Part shown: positions 23,131 to 31,238 of the stretch, piece by piece
How positions within the stretch are numbered: the stretch's first letter is position 1
Layout: each line of letters begins with the position of its first letter
From: a virus
Length of the DNA stretch: 58,422 nt
Reading direction: 5' to 3' (one strand)
Virus record (IMG/VR): IMGVR_UViG_3300017756_001473
Coordinates: 1 to 58,422 of that record
Program-made: the position numbers and the translations under genes
The notes under the pieces: generated by a model
Database searches by the model: none
What the model was told of the DNA's origin: nothing
What the model saw: only the letters and a program-made list of their open reading frames with translations

Positions 23131-23138
23131 TATTTATC
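23131..23138 (-). promoter_or_regulatory. Late-type box GATAAATA
   Basis: One mismatch to TATAAATA, five bases before ATG 23125, with the same geometry as the boxes at 22306 and 50588. Confidence 0.45.
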
Positions 23139-23139
23139 C

Positions 23140-24039
23140 TTATTTTGTGCCTGGCCAACCATAATCCTGAATTATTTCAAGCCCATTGACAATAGCGTCT
23201 TCACAATTTAAATAGCCTGACAGAACGAATATATTTTCATTACCAGTTACGTCTGACATGCCATATTGCCATGGCCAAGGGAAATCACTTGGTGCTTCCC
23301 TTCTGTCTTTTCCATTGATTGTTTTTATACCCTTTTTATTTTCTGTACCTACTTCTAACATTTCAGTAACTTCTTTAGGTTTCTGACCTACAATGAAATG
23401 TCCATGGTGAGATACACCAATTGATTTAAAGAATTGGATTAAAGGAACCATAGATATCTTAGTAGGGTCTGAGGCAAATCCTTTTTCATGCGGTAATAAT
23501 TTCCAACGGTTTAATATATCTGCACTTGTTTCACCAGTAGCTGGATTATCATTCCACATTGCATGATTTGTAAGACCTAGTTTGTCTCTAAAGTCTCCGC
23601 TTCCACCGTTAATTTTCCAGTCGTTTTCTAACTGTTCCGTTATTGATTCTGAACAACCCCACCAGTATTTTGGAGATACCAATGCACCGTCTCCTTCGTT
23701 TATTGTTGAATTGCAGGGGTGACAGAAACTAGTAAAGATTATAGGGCAAGTATTTTCTGTAGGGTGTGCTTCAAGGCCTAATGGGTCATCGGGATTTATT
23801 TTTGCGTTACCTACAGAGGCGTCACCTGTTGATTGGTCTTGCCAACGAATGTTTCTAAATCTACCACTAGGAAAATTATCTTGAACTTTTTTTAATGAAG
23901 CTTTCCATTCGGTTACAAATTCTTCGTTTGATTCTTCTGTGAAACGAGTATTGTATTTTCTACGACTTAATTCAGACTGAACCAGTCTGTCTATTTCACT
24001 TTCGGACAGGGTTCTGTCCATCGTAACTTGATACGCCAT
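23140..24039 (-). CDS. Unknown protein, probably virion-related (299 aa)
   Basis: Soluble and Trp/Gly-rich, with repeated short blocks (NGGSGDFRDKLGLTNHAMW, WPWQYGMSDV). Six Cys residues including CHPC. It shares a length and the pattern W-x2-NG-x-SGD-F/Y-R-D/N with the protein at 24328-25218, so the pair may be distant duplicates. In a late block; fibre, whisker or decoration roles are open. Confidence 0.6.
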   Translation of the reverse strand: MAYQVTMDRTLSESEIDRLVQSELSRRKYNTRFTEESNEEFVTEWKASLKKVQDNFPSGRFRNIRWQDQSTGDASVGNAKINPDDPLGLEAHPTENTCPIIFTSFCHPCNSTINEGDGALVSPKYWWGCSESITEQLENDWKINGGSGDFRDKLGLTNHAMWNDNPATGETSADILNRWKLLPHEKGFASDPTKISMVPLIQFFKSIGVSHHGHFIVGQKPKEVTEMLEVGTENKKGIKTINGKDRREAPSDFPWPWQYGMSDVTGNENIFVLSGYLNCEDAIVNGLEIIQDYGWPGTK

Positions 24040-24053
24040 AATATATGTTTACC

Positions 24054-24317
24054 TTATGTAGTTATTGCAACACCAACACCTAAAACTGAAGCGTGGGCGG
24101 CAAAGATTTCATCTGACGGGTCTTTCTGTACAAACTCAACTCCATTTGCTTTTAGAGTGAATGTACCGATAAGTGCATTTGCAGATGTTTCTATTGATAC
24201 GAGTCTGTCTGTAGCACCACTATTGCATAGTCTAACTACAGTTGAACTGCCAAAGTTAGAACCATTAGTAGTAGATGTACCGCAAGCAGCTTCTGAACCT
24301 AATACTTTAATTTTCAT
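24054..24317 (-). CDS. Small probable virion protein (87 aa)
   Basis: Beta-rich: MKIKVLGSEAACGTST, VVRLCNSGATDRLVSIET, GTFTLKANGVEFVQKDPSDEI. Short proteins of this VVR(V/L)xNxG...KDPxD pattern occur among structural proteins of marine T4-like phages (recollection). SD-type start AGAGGTAATCAATG. Confidence 0.65.
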   Translation of the reverse strand: MKIKVLGSEAACGTSTTNGSNFGSSTVVRLCNSGATDRLVSIETSANALIGTFTLKANGVEFVQKDPSDEIFAAHASVLGVGVAITT

Positions 24318-24327
24318 TGATTACCTC

Positions 24328-25218
24328 TTAATCATAAGGTGGATACTTTCCACCAAGTTTTATTGAACTTATTGGCCAACCACATGGTTTAATGTCATCG
24401 GGTAAAGCCGCATAATGAGGGTCATTTTGTCGGATTCCTGTTGTAAATGCAGGTGTTGTGTTATCGTCAACATATCCAAATACTGGAGCTGCTTCTACAG
24501 TTTGACCTGCCATTGAACCTCTTGGTATAGTACCCTCGTCACCATACTGTTTCATCATGTCAAAGACTGATTTTATCCAGTTCTTTTGAATGGTTCCACT
24601 AAATTGATTCAATATTTTTTTGTACCCGTCTAAACCAATTGTTCTGTGTATTTTTTCAAAGGTAGTGTTTTGTACATACCAAGAATAATACCATGAGCTT
24701 GACGTTGTACCGTCTGATAAAGGTAAATTCAAAGATAAATCAGTAATGATACAATCGTTTCTGTAGTCTCCTGATTGACCATTAGCTTCCCAAAGTTTCT
24801 TTAAGTCAGCGTCTTCTCTAATCAAGTATGCGTCCGAATCTTCATAAGTTTTCGGATTCGTATCTTCTTTAAATTTACATGCAATCAACAACAGTAAAGC
24901 ACGAATATCAGAACCTTCATATACTCTAAGGAAGTAACAATCTACTAAATCCTTAAGATATCCAGTTCTGAAATCCGTTAAATACTGTTTCAGTTTTACT
25001 TTAGCGTCTGCTTCGTCTGTGCAAACATACGGATTCTTTTCCGCATCTCCAAAAAGATTAGGCCACGCTTGGTGTTTATAAAACCTATTCTTATTTGCTT
25101 CCCACAGAGCGTCATATTCCGCATCACTAATCATAGTGGTTTTATCCATTTCACTAGTTAGTGTGGATACGTCACAGTTTCCTAGTTCTGCGTCTCCCGA
25201 CTTATCAAAATTTGCCAT
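24328..25218 (-). CDS. Unknown protein, probably virion-related (296 aa)
   Basis: Possible paralogue of the 23140-24039 product by length and a shared WxxNGxSGD(F/Y)R block. Rich in Asp, Tyr and Trp, with a helical N-terminal half. No catalytic motif visible. Located between small structural-type genes. Confidence 0.6.
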   Translation of the reverse strand: MANFDKSGDAELGNCDVSTLTSEMDKTTMISDAEYDALWEANKNRFYKHQAWPNLFGDAEKNPYVCTDEADAKVKLKQYLTDFRTGYLKDLVDCYFLRVYEGSDIRALLLLIACKFKEDTNPKTYEDSDAYLIREDADLKKLWEANGQSGDYRNDCIITDLSLNLPLSDGTTSSSWYYSWYVQNTTFEKIHRTIGLDGYKKILNQFSGTIQKNWIKSVFDMMKQYGDEGTIPRGSMAGQTVEAAPVFGYVDDNTTPAFTTGIRQNDPHYAALPDDIKPCGWPISSIKLGGKYPPYD

Positions 25219-25236
25219 AATATATTCCCTTTATTG

Positions 25237-25788
25237 TTAAGCTGTAACAGTTATTGTTCCAGCAGCTGTTCCTATTCCTGCAACATTAGTGATAGTTGCG
25301 TTACCACCACCTGCTGTGTCAACAATAGTTCCACTATTTAACGACATTGCGTTTGCACCAATACTTAGTACGTCACCTGCGTCTGTAGCTGCGTTTGCGG
25401 CTCCAATTGCAAGACTGAATACAAGTTCGTTAGTGGTTGAACCACTAGCATACGATAATGTATGGTTTGCATTGTTGTCATTAACAACAGTTAGTTGTGG
25501 TGTTCCACTTACAGTCACATTCTCGTTGAAGAATACTTTAACTGATAATGTTCCACCATCTGATTTATCAAATGCTGTTGTAACAAAATCAATTTCTGTA
25601 ATGTCTGCCTGCCCAATACCAACGGCAAGGTCTGCACCAGTAGCAACCAAAATCTCTTCTAGATTTCTAGAACCTACAGTTTTTTTAAGAACCCAACCTT
25701 CTGGCTTAGCAATAGTGTTTTTCTTATCGGCGTCTGAAAGATACTTTGGTTTACTTTCATCGCTATCTGATACTCCCCATAGTGCCAT
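25237..25788 (-). CDS. Virion protein with Ig-like/SwmB-type domain (183 aa)
   Basis: The N-terminus MALWGVSDSDESKPKYL is typical, in my recollection, of T4-like marine virion proteins. Residues 60-165 form an Ig-like or SwmB-type beta-sandwich (TLSVKVFFNENVTVSGTPQL; SGSTTNELVFSL). Such domains decorate capsids or fibres and bind surface carbohydrates. The C-terminus is Gly/Thr-rich. Confidence 0.75.
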   Translation of the reverse strand: MALWGVSDSDESKPKYLSDADKKNTIAKPEGWVLKKTVGSRNLEEILVATGADLAVGIGQADITEIDFVTTAFDKSDGGTLSVKVFFNENVTVSGTPQLTVVNDNNANHTLSYASGSTTNELVFSLAIGAANAATDAGDVLSIGANAMSLNSGTIVDTAGGGNATITNVAGIGTAAGTITVTA

Positions 25789-25804
25789 TTTTATTTCCTC
25801 TCGT

Positions 25805-26362
25805 TTATTTATTCGCTACCTTTAAGACAGCGTCAAATGCTTTCTTGAACCCTTTCGAGTCCTTCTGCATCATGTTTAAGTATTTAGACCTGAGTGGCGC
25901 TTTGATACTCATTAAAGCATTATATACTTTACTTGCATCACCTGCCTTGACTTTCGTCTTTTTCATGTCATCTGTTCTCACGTCTGTATCTTTACCTGTA
26001 TCGTCTATAGACGCAAGTTGTACCATAACATTCGCATCTGCGTGTTTCTGTGTACCCTTTGCACCATAGTCTAAGGCGTTGACCGCTCTCATGATAACTT
26101 CATCTTCACTTGCTTCGACATATTTTCCACCAGCCATTTTGCTGAGTTTCTCTAGTCTTGCTCGTAAATCCTTTTCGTTTTTACTCTGTGCAACTGCACG
26201 AGCAACTTTCTTGTTCCCTGCGTCAGACATCATACCAAAGTCACCGACCTTTTCGATTACTTTGTTTACCTTTTTAGCATTGTCTTTTATGTAACCAAGT
26301 TTTTTGATTCTCTCTTTAAAAGACTTATACCTTGCGTCTAAGCTTACGTTCTTATCTGACAT
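25805..26362 (-). CDS. Hypothetical basic protein (185 aa)
   Basis: Very Lys/Ala-rich and helical (SDKNVSLDARYKSFKERIKK...). The last base overlaps the next upstream stop (TAATG). Compatible with an internal capsid or core protein because it lies among such genes; not proven. Confidence 0.6.
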   Translation of the reverse strand: MSDKNVSLDARYKSFKERIKKLGYIKDNAKKVNKVIEKVGDFGMMSDAGNKKVARAVAQSKNEKDLRARLEKLSKMAGGKYVEASEDEVIMRAVNALDYGAKGTQKHADANVMVQLASIDDTGKDTDVRTDDMKKTKVKAGDASKVYNALMSIKAPLRSKYLNMMQKDSKGFKKAFDAVLKVANK

Positions 26363-27684
26363 TAGAATGCACCATTAATTTCTTTGTGATTCTTGTACAT
26401 TTTTTTAGACTTTTTCATAAGTTCATCATAGATTCCCTTACGCATTGCCATCATGTCAGAACTCATTGAACCATTTGCTTTATGCATTTGTGATAACAAC
26501 TCTAACATTTTTCCTGCTTTCTTTTCTTTCATTGCAGCTGCGAGTGCAATAAATGAACCATTATGGTCATTCCTATCAGTCATTTGTTCAATACGTTTGA
26601 TAAGTTCAGGTGGTGCCATTTTAGAAGCTTCTTCTATAGTTTCTTCTTTCTTGTTCTTAAGAGACTTACCTTCTTTATCATATCCAGGCTTTCCTGCTTT
26701 CTCTTTCTTGGATATTGCGATAGCAGCTCTTTGCGCGGCTGATACTGCACCTTCCTCTACTTGTTCCATAGCAGGTAGTTCACCCATTTTAGCAGCCATT
26801 CTTTTGAAACCTTTTGGATTCTGTTTCATCATAGATTGAAGGACTTTGGTACTTGTCATGTTCATAAGATTTGCAATACCGTCAATCTCTTTCTTATCTT
26901 TAGTCTTAAAGATTTTACTGATTGATTCACCAGTTCCTACAATCTTTTCTGAGATAACTTCTTCTTTGATACCAAGTTTCTTCATCTCTTTTTCAATCTC
27001 TTTGTTGATTGCTTTAAGAGCATTTAGTGAAGGATTCGCAACCTTTGACTTGTTTTGTGCTTTATCGATTGCTTGCATTTCTCTTGCTTTCTTTAAGAGT
27101 AAGTCTGAGTATTTTGCATACTTACCTTCGTCTAGGTCTTCTTTCATACCCATAACTTTATGTGCAAGTTTAACTAAAATGTTTATGTTTGCTTTTTCCA
27201 TTTTAGCTTTGTTAGAGTCGTTGACTGAATCATAGGCTTTTACAATAACACTTGCAGTGAACATGTCTAACATAACTCCACCGACTTTCTGTGCTTGTTT
27301 GTCTGATACAATCTTTTGTATTGCAGGCATTAAATTCTTTTCAATTAGATATGCTTCGTGGATTTGATTTAGTTCTTGGTTTAGTACGAATGATTCGTTT
27401 GCAAATTTGAGTGCTTTCATAACGTCTTTGTTTTTAAGCATTGCGTTACCATAGAACTTTGCAATTTCTTTAGTTGCAACTGAATGTGCACCACTAAGGT
27501 CTAAAGCAACTTCTACTGCTTTCTTGACTTTAGCGTCTTTGACTTTGTTCTTTTTGAAATAATTATTTACTTCCATACCAGTAAGTTTTGACTTACCGTA
27601 TGGGCCGAGTGCGTCAACTTTTCCGTCTTTATCTAAGACTTTCTTTTCTTTTAATTCTTGGAATATATTACCTTGAAAATGCAT
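26362..27684 (-). CDS. Large Lys-rich helical protein, prohead-core-like (440 aa)
   Basis: Start at ATG 27684 with GGAG seven bases upstream; the frame reaches 27753 but overlaps the neighbour. Almost entirely alpha-helical with many Lys, Ala and Met, and segments such as EEVISEKIVGTGE. Composition resembles scaffolding or internal proteins. The gene lies in a late block. No domain recognised. Confidence 0.65.
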   Translation of the reverse strand: MHFQGNIFQELKEKKVLDKDGKVDALGPYGKSKLTGMEVNNYFKKNKVKDAKVKKAVEVALDLSGAHSVATKEIAKFYGNAMLKNKDVMKALKFANESFVLNQELNQIHEAYLIEKNLMPAIQKIVSDKQAQKVGGVMLDMFTASVIVKAYDSVNDSNKAKMEKANINILVKLAHKVMGMKEDLDEGKYAKYSDLLLKKAREMQAIDKAQNKSKVANPSLNALKAINKEIEKEMKKLGIKEEVISEKIVGTGESISKIFKTKDKKEIDGIANLMNMTSTKVLQSMMKQNPKGFKRMAAKMGELPAMEQVEEGAVSAAQRAAIAISKKEKAGKPGYDKEGKSLKNKKEETIEEASKMAPPELIKRIEQMTDRNDHNGSFIALAAAMKEKKAGKMLELLSQMHKANGSMSSDMMAMRKGIYDELMKKSKKMYKNHKEINGAF

Positions 27685-27685
27685 G

Positions 27686-28009
27686 TTACTCTCCAGCAGA
27701 CTCTTCCCACATACCTCTGACCACGTCTTCGACTTTAGTTTTTCTAGAGTCACCTTCTTTTACTCTACGTCTGTCACCACCAGCGGCAATCCACTCTTGC
27801 ATTTTACTGATATCTTCGGATTTACCTTTATAATTCTTGTCGATATAATCAAAGAACTTCTTCTTCTCTTCGTCTGATTTGAAATCAGCAGGTGAATTTA
27901 CCTTAAATTTCTTAAGTGCCTTTGCGAAGAATTCTTTGTATTCTTCTTCTGCGGTCATGACTTTCTTAGTTGCTTCAACTAAGTCATTTGATAATTTGTT
28001 TATGCTCAT
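27686..28009 (-). CDS. Hypothetical helical protein (107 aa)
   Basis: Charged helical protein with an N-terminal MSINKLSNDLVEATKKV, in which LVE|A resembles a T4 prohead-protease cleavage site. ATGA overlap with the gene upstream (28006-28009). Possibly packaged in the capsid (inference). Confidence 0.6.
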   Translation of the reverse strand: MSINKLSNDLVEATKKVMTAEEEYKEFFAKALKKFKVNSPADFKSDEEKKKFFDYIDKNYKGKSEDISKMQEWIAAGGDRRRVKEGDSRKTKVEDVVRGMWEESAGE

Positions 28010-28299
28010 TGGATTAACTCTCCCTTTTCAAAATAATTAAAAAGCATTGATTTTTTCTCTTCGTTTAAGTCCAATGATTTAGCTAAACGTCCTAACATGT
28101 TCTTTTCAAGAAGTTTATTGTTTACATCGGATTCTTGAGTGTCTTCAATGATTGGTTCCTCGAAACCTTCTAACAATGCGTCAATTTCTTCCGCAATTAT
28201 ATCGTCCTGTGTCTTTTCTTCAACGACAGGTTCAGCTGCTTCCTTAACGAAAGAACGAACTTTGGCTAATTCCGATTTCCAATCTTGTATATTACTCAT
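28006..28299 (-). CDS. Hypothetical acidic protein (97 aa)
   Basis: N-terminus SNIQDWKSELAKVRSFVKEA precedes an acidic, low-complexity middle. FVKE|A again fits a prohead-protease-like site. A TATAAATA box lies eight bases before the ATG, so this is probably the first gene of a late transcript. Confidence 0.6.
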   Translation of the reverse strand: MSNIQDWKSELAKVRSFVKEAAEPVVEEKTQDDIIAEEIDALLEGFEEPIIEDTQESDVNNKLLEKNMLGRLAKSLDLNEEKKSMLFNYFEKGELIQ

Positions 28300-28307
28300 A
28301 CTACCTT

Positions 28308-28315
28308 TATTTATA
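28308..28315 (-). promoter_or_regulatory. Type C (late-type) TATAAATA box
   Basis: Perfect core eight bases before ATG 28299, with AAGG between as a weak SD. Confidence 0.6.
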
Positions 28316-28598
28316 TAAACTCAATCTTGAGAACCAACTTTGAATCTATATTCTCCTTATTTAAAATTTTATATTTCACATTATCAGGTAACATAAACTT
28401 AGTGCCTGGCACTAACTTATTACCTGTCCCATATTCTTCGTCACGTTTATACAGGATTTGCCACCCATTGCCCGCAAGGGCATAAACCATTTCTTTTTTG
28501 GTAGTATCTATCCAGTCTGTTGTTGAATCATACGTTCTAATGACGTATTGTTCATGAGTTCCGTGTTTACTTAACCAGTCCTCATTGACCATGACCAC
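28311..28598 (-). CDS. Hypothetical protein (95 aa)
   Basis: Small beta-rich protein (DWIDTTKKEMVYALAGNGW; NKLVPGTKFMLPDN). No family recognised. Its 3' end carries the late box of the following gene. Confidence 0.55.
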   Translation of the reverse strand: MVMVNEDWLSKHGTHEQYVIRTYDSTTDWIDTTKKEMVYALAGNGWQILYKRDEEYGTGNKLVPGTKFMLPDNVKYKILNKENIDSKLVLKIEFI

Positions 28599-28611
28599 TT
28601 ACTCCATTATG

Positions 28612-29088
28612 TTACTTCTTTGAACCTCTGACTTTGTCCGCTAAATCTGAGTCTGCTTTACCCCAAGTACCTTTACCCTTGGTAATAAAACTATTGACTC
28701 TTGCCATTGCCCATTGTGGAGCAGTAGCGCCTGGTCTGTGACCAGTTTTATAAGCGGCAAGTCCCCTGTTGTATACTTGTTTTAGAATACCTAGAGATAT
28801 TCCTGACTTTTCTGCTTTGTTTTTAAGTCCTTCTTCGTTCTCAAATACTTCTTGATTTTCTTTGATTTCTTTGACTTCAAATGCTTCGTTGTGAGGATAA
28901 CCCTGTAAAGGATTACCAAATACCTGTGAGAAATGTTTCTTAGTTCTATCTTTCTCTTCGTGGAATGCTTTCTCTTGTTCCTTTATGTAATTCTCTACGT
29001 CTTGGCCAGGCGTATCATGTTGGTAAGTCAGACGTATATCGTCTGTCCCAATTTCATGAACTCCGTTATCTGTTTTATTACCTATCAT
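28612..29088 (-). CDS. DUF5824-like conserved phage protein (158 aa)
   Basis: The C-terminal half has the pattern GISLGILKQVYNRGLAAY..TGHRPGATAPQWAMARVNSF, which I associate with the DUF5824 family of T4-like and other marine phages. The function is unknown; the RG-P-G and Trp spacing suggest a DNA- or capsid-binding helical module. SD AGGGG. N-terminal 80 residues are charged and disordered-looking. Confidence 0.7.
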   Translation of the reverse strand: MIGNKTDNGVHEIGTDDIRLTYQHDTPGQDVENYIKEQEKAFHEEKDRTKKHFSQVFGNPLQGYPHNEAFEVKEIKENQEVFENEEGLKNKAEKSGISLGILKQVYNRGLAAYKTGHRPGATAPQWAMARVNSFITKGKGTWGKADSDLADKVRGSKK

Positions 29089-29097
29089 ATCTTTCCC

Positions 29098-29139
29098 CTA
29101 ACAACATGTACAATTACAACATTTACAACATGTGCACAT
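29098..29139 (-). CDS. Cysteine-rich 13-residue peptide gene
   Basis: ATG at 29139 with AAGGA seven bases upstream, stop TAG at 29100-29098. The product MCTCCKCCNCTCC has nine cysteines in 13 residues. The DNA contains repeated ATGTTGT units, so it might be a repeat rather than a gene. The SD, the compact spacing between neighbours and the absence of non-Cys hydrophobics support a metal-binding micropeptide. Confidence 0.45.
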   Translation of the reverse strand: MCTCCKCCNCTCC

Positions 29140-29149
29140 ATATTTATCC

Positions 29150-29947
29150 TTAGTTCTTTCCGAACATTTTATCAAACTTTTTAGTATGAACTGATTTTTT
29201 AGTCTTTGTAGGTTCGCCATCTTCGTCTTCATCGCCAGGCGCAGGCCCAGTTAGTCCTTTCTTGAAGTGTGCGTCCCTTTTTTCTTTGGTTTTTTTATCT
29301 AAACCTTTGTAATACTTTTTAGGTTGAGTACCTTCTTTATCTTTTACGTCTTTATCCTGTTCTTCTTTGTCTTCCTGTGCTCTTTGAATTTGGTCTTGGG
29401 TTGGAGCTCCTTTTTCACCCTTCTTTCTCATCTTTTCACCACGAGCTCTTTTCTTTCTGATATTGTCCCAAAGTCCTTCTTCTAATTCATCACCTTGTTT
29501 TAAGAACAATCTGTTTTTCCCTTGTTTCTTATCAGATACTACAATTCCTACCATTTTTGCTATAGAACTAATAAATGTTATTCCGTCTTTTGCATCTTTC
29601 TTATATCTTTTACCCATTTCAGATTTAAGTTTTTTAACAATAATATCAAGTACATTGTCTACACTACTAACTAACTTACCTTCGTCAACAGCGTCTTGTA
29701 AATATTTTGAATCTTCGATATCAGGTAAAGTATCTTCTTGTTGTGATTCTCTTTCAGCTTCTGCTTCGTCTTTTTTTGATTGTCTTTCCGACTCTCTTTC
29801 GTGTTTCAGTTTTAAATTTTCAACTTCGTCTTCGTGTCTTCGTTTTAAATCTTCAACTTCACGTGCTTGGTCTGCTTTAAGAGAGGCTGCTTCTTCGGGG
29901 CCTTCTACTAACCATTCAGATTGTTTGTAAGTTTTTGTTACTCTCAT
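29150..29947 (-). CDS. Charged coiled-coil protein, possibly capsid-internal (265 aa)
   Basis: Residues 20-80 are a repetitive Glu/Arg/Lys coiled coil (EAASLKADQAREVEDLKRR); the C-terminal 130 residues are Lys-rich. The N-terminus has LVE|G, a possible prohead-protease site. The extreme charge suggests a packaged nucleoid-type or core protein. No enzyme motif. Confidence 0.65.
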   Translation of the reverse strand: MRVTKTYKQSEWLVEGPEEAASLKADQAREVEDLKRRHEDEVENLKLKHERESERQSKKDEAEAERESQQEDTLPDIEDSKYLQDAVDEGKLVSSVDNVLDIIVKKLKSEMGKRYKKDAKDGITFISSIAKMVGIVVSDKKQGKNRLFLKQGDELEEGLWDNIRKKRARGEKMRKKGEKGAPTQDQIQRAQEDKEEQDKDVKDKEGTQPKKYYKGLDKKTKEKRDAHFKKGLTGPAPGDEDEDGEPTKTKKSVHTKKFDKMFGKN

Positions 29948-29951
29948 ATGT

Positions 29952-31238
29952 TTATTTAGACTTCTTTTTAAGAAGTTCTTGTTCTCTCCATGCCATTGCC
30001 ATTTTGTTACTAGGGAACTTACTTGTCCATGTCAGTAGTTTACTATACAACTGGTCTGCTTTCTTTTCTAATGATTTAACATCATCATTATTTGTTATCT
30101 CTACAAAATCTTTCTTGAACATTGCTCTAAATTTACTTGCATTTTTTTGTGAGGCGTCCCAATCACCCTTTACTATTTCAGGTGGTAGTTTTCTTGCTCT
30201 CATATCGTTTCTTGCTTGTGCGTTATCTAAAGAAGTATTTACGAATACCATTTTATAATCGTATCCTAGTTTGTCTAACATCTTTTTATAGTTTGCAATC
30301 TTGCTTGACTTAGCAGCTGTGGTATCAAATATAAGTCCTAGTCTTCCTTCAATATAATTATCTAGATTCATACCTGTAATCTTCTTTGCTTTCGCACGTA
30401 CAGGGTCAACTTTAGAGAAGTCTGCACCTCTTAAGTCAAGTCCCAAACCTGCTTTCTTTAGTCCCACTTCAAATGCTTTGTCCGTGTTTACAAGTTTTAA
30501 ACCTAGTGGTTTTAGTGCAAGTCTATCTACAACTGTGGATTTACCACTGCCTGGCCCACCCATAAGAAATACTGCTTTGAATATTCCTTGGTCATAAACA
30601 CCTTCCATAATCAAATCTTCTCTGATATACCAAGGTATAGTTTCTTCTTTGATACCCATACCAGTTCTAACGTCTTTATATAATGACTGTGCCAATCTTT
30701 TGTTTTTACTTGGAACACCTTCTTGGAATGCGTCAAAGTCTCCTTCACCAGCAAGTGCTCTCATTTTACTTGCACTCATTCCTGATACGTCATCTGCGTC
30801 AGGGTCACGTTCACCAGCAGATATAATGTCGATTGAATTGAATTTGTAGAAACCGTGTCTTCCTTTTTTTCCGTTATACTTCTTAACAAGCATATCAAAC
30901 TCTTTGACTCTATCTGAACCTACAACCATACGTACATTCGTATATCCTTTGTTGTGTAGGTCTACTACAATTTCAAAGATAGTTCGTGCAGGTGTATTGA
31001 TAACACCAATCTTAGGAAAGAACTTCTTGAGGTATGTAATTTTTTGTTTGTAACTAAGAGGATTCTTTTTAGGGTCACTTGAATGTGAAGTGTAAATTAA
31101 AGGCACATAACCACCTTTGGAAGATTGTTCCAACTTCTTGACTAGTTTTGCGTGACCAGTGGTGGGTGGATTGAATCTACCAAATGTAAATGTAGCACCC
31201 TTTTCTTTTGCCTCGTTAAATGACCTAAAAGATTTCAC
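29952..31238 (-). CDS. Nucleotidyltransferase-kinase fusion (NadR-like architecture)
   Basis: 428 aa. The N-terminal cytidylyltransferase-like domain has GRFNPPTTGHAKL (T26-T-G-H29, an HxGH variant) and GMSASKMRALA (the ISSTxxR-type motif, near 153-163). The C-terminal P-loop kinase has GGPGSGKST at 227-234. This order resembles NadR (NMN adenylyltransferase plus nicotinamide riboside kinase) or a zeta-toxin-like kinase. The first residues MKSFRSFNEA resemble the T4 capsid-targeting sequence, so it may be packaged and injected (inference). NAD synthesis is one possible role. Confidence 0.75.
   Translation of the reverse strand: MKSFRSFNEAKEKGATFTFGRFNPPTTGHAKLVKKLEQSSKGGYVPLIYTSHSSDPKKNPLSYKQKITYLKKFFPKIGVINTPARTIFEIVVDLHNKGYTNVRMVVGSDRVKEFDMLVKKYNGKKGRHGFYKFNSIDIISAGERDPDADDVSGMSASKMRALAGEGDFDAFQEGVPSKNKRLAQSLYKDVRTGMGIKEETIPWYIREDLIMEGVYDQGIFKAVFLMGGPGSGKSTVVDRLALKPLGLKLVNTDKAFEVGLKKAGLGLDLRGADFSKVDPVRAKAKKITGMNLDNYIEGRLGLIFDTTAAKSSKIANYKKMLDKLGYDYKMVFVNTSLDNAQARNDMRARKLPPEIVKGDWDASQKNASKFRAMFKKDFVEITNNDDVKSLEKKADQLYSKLLTWTSKFPSNKMAMAWREQELLKKKSK

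Noticed and set aside
25289-25825. Long plus-strand open frame opposite the Ig-like virion gene
   Set aside because: Its composition (Ser/Thr/Val/Pro-rich) mirrors the opposite strand's codon bias and no other plus-strand gene exists in the window; a shadow.
29463-29930. Plus-strand frame of 155 codons, Ser/Cys/Phe-rich
   Set aside because: It is the complement of the Glu/Lys/Asp-rich coiled-coil gene, so the composition is a shadow artefact.
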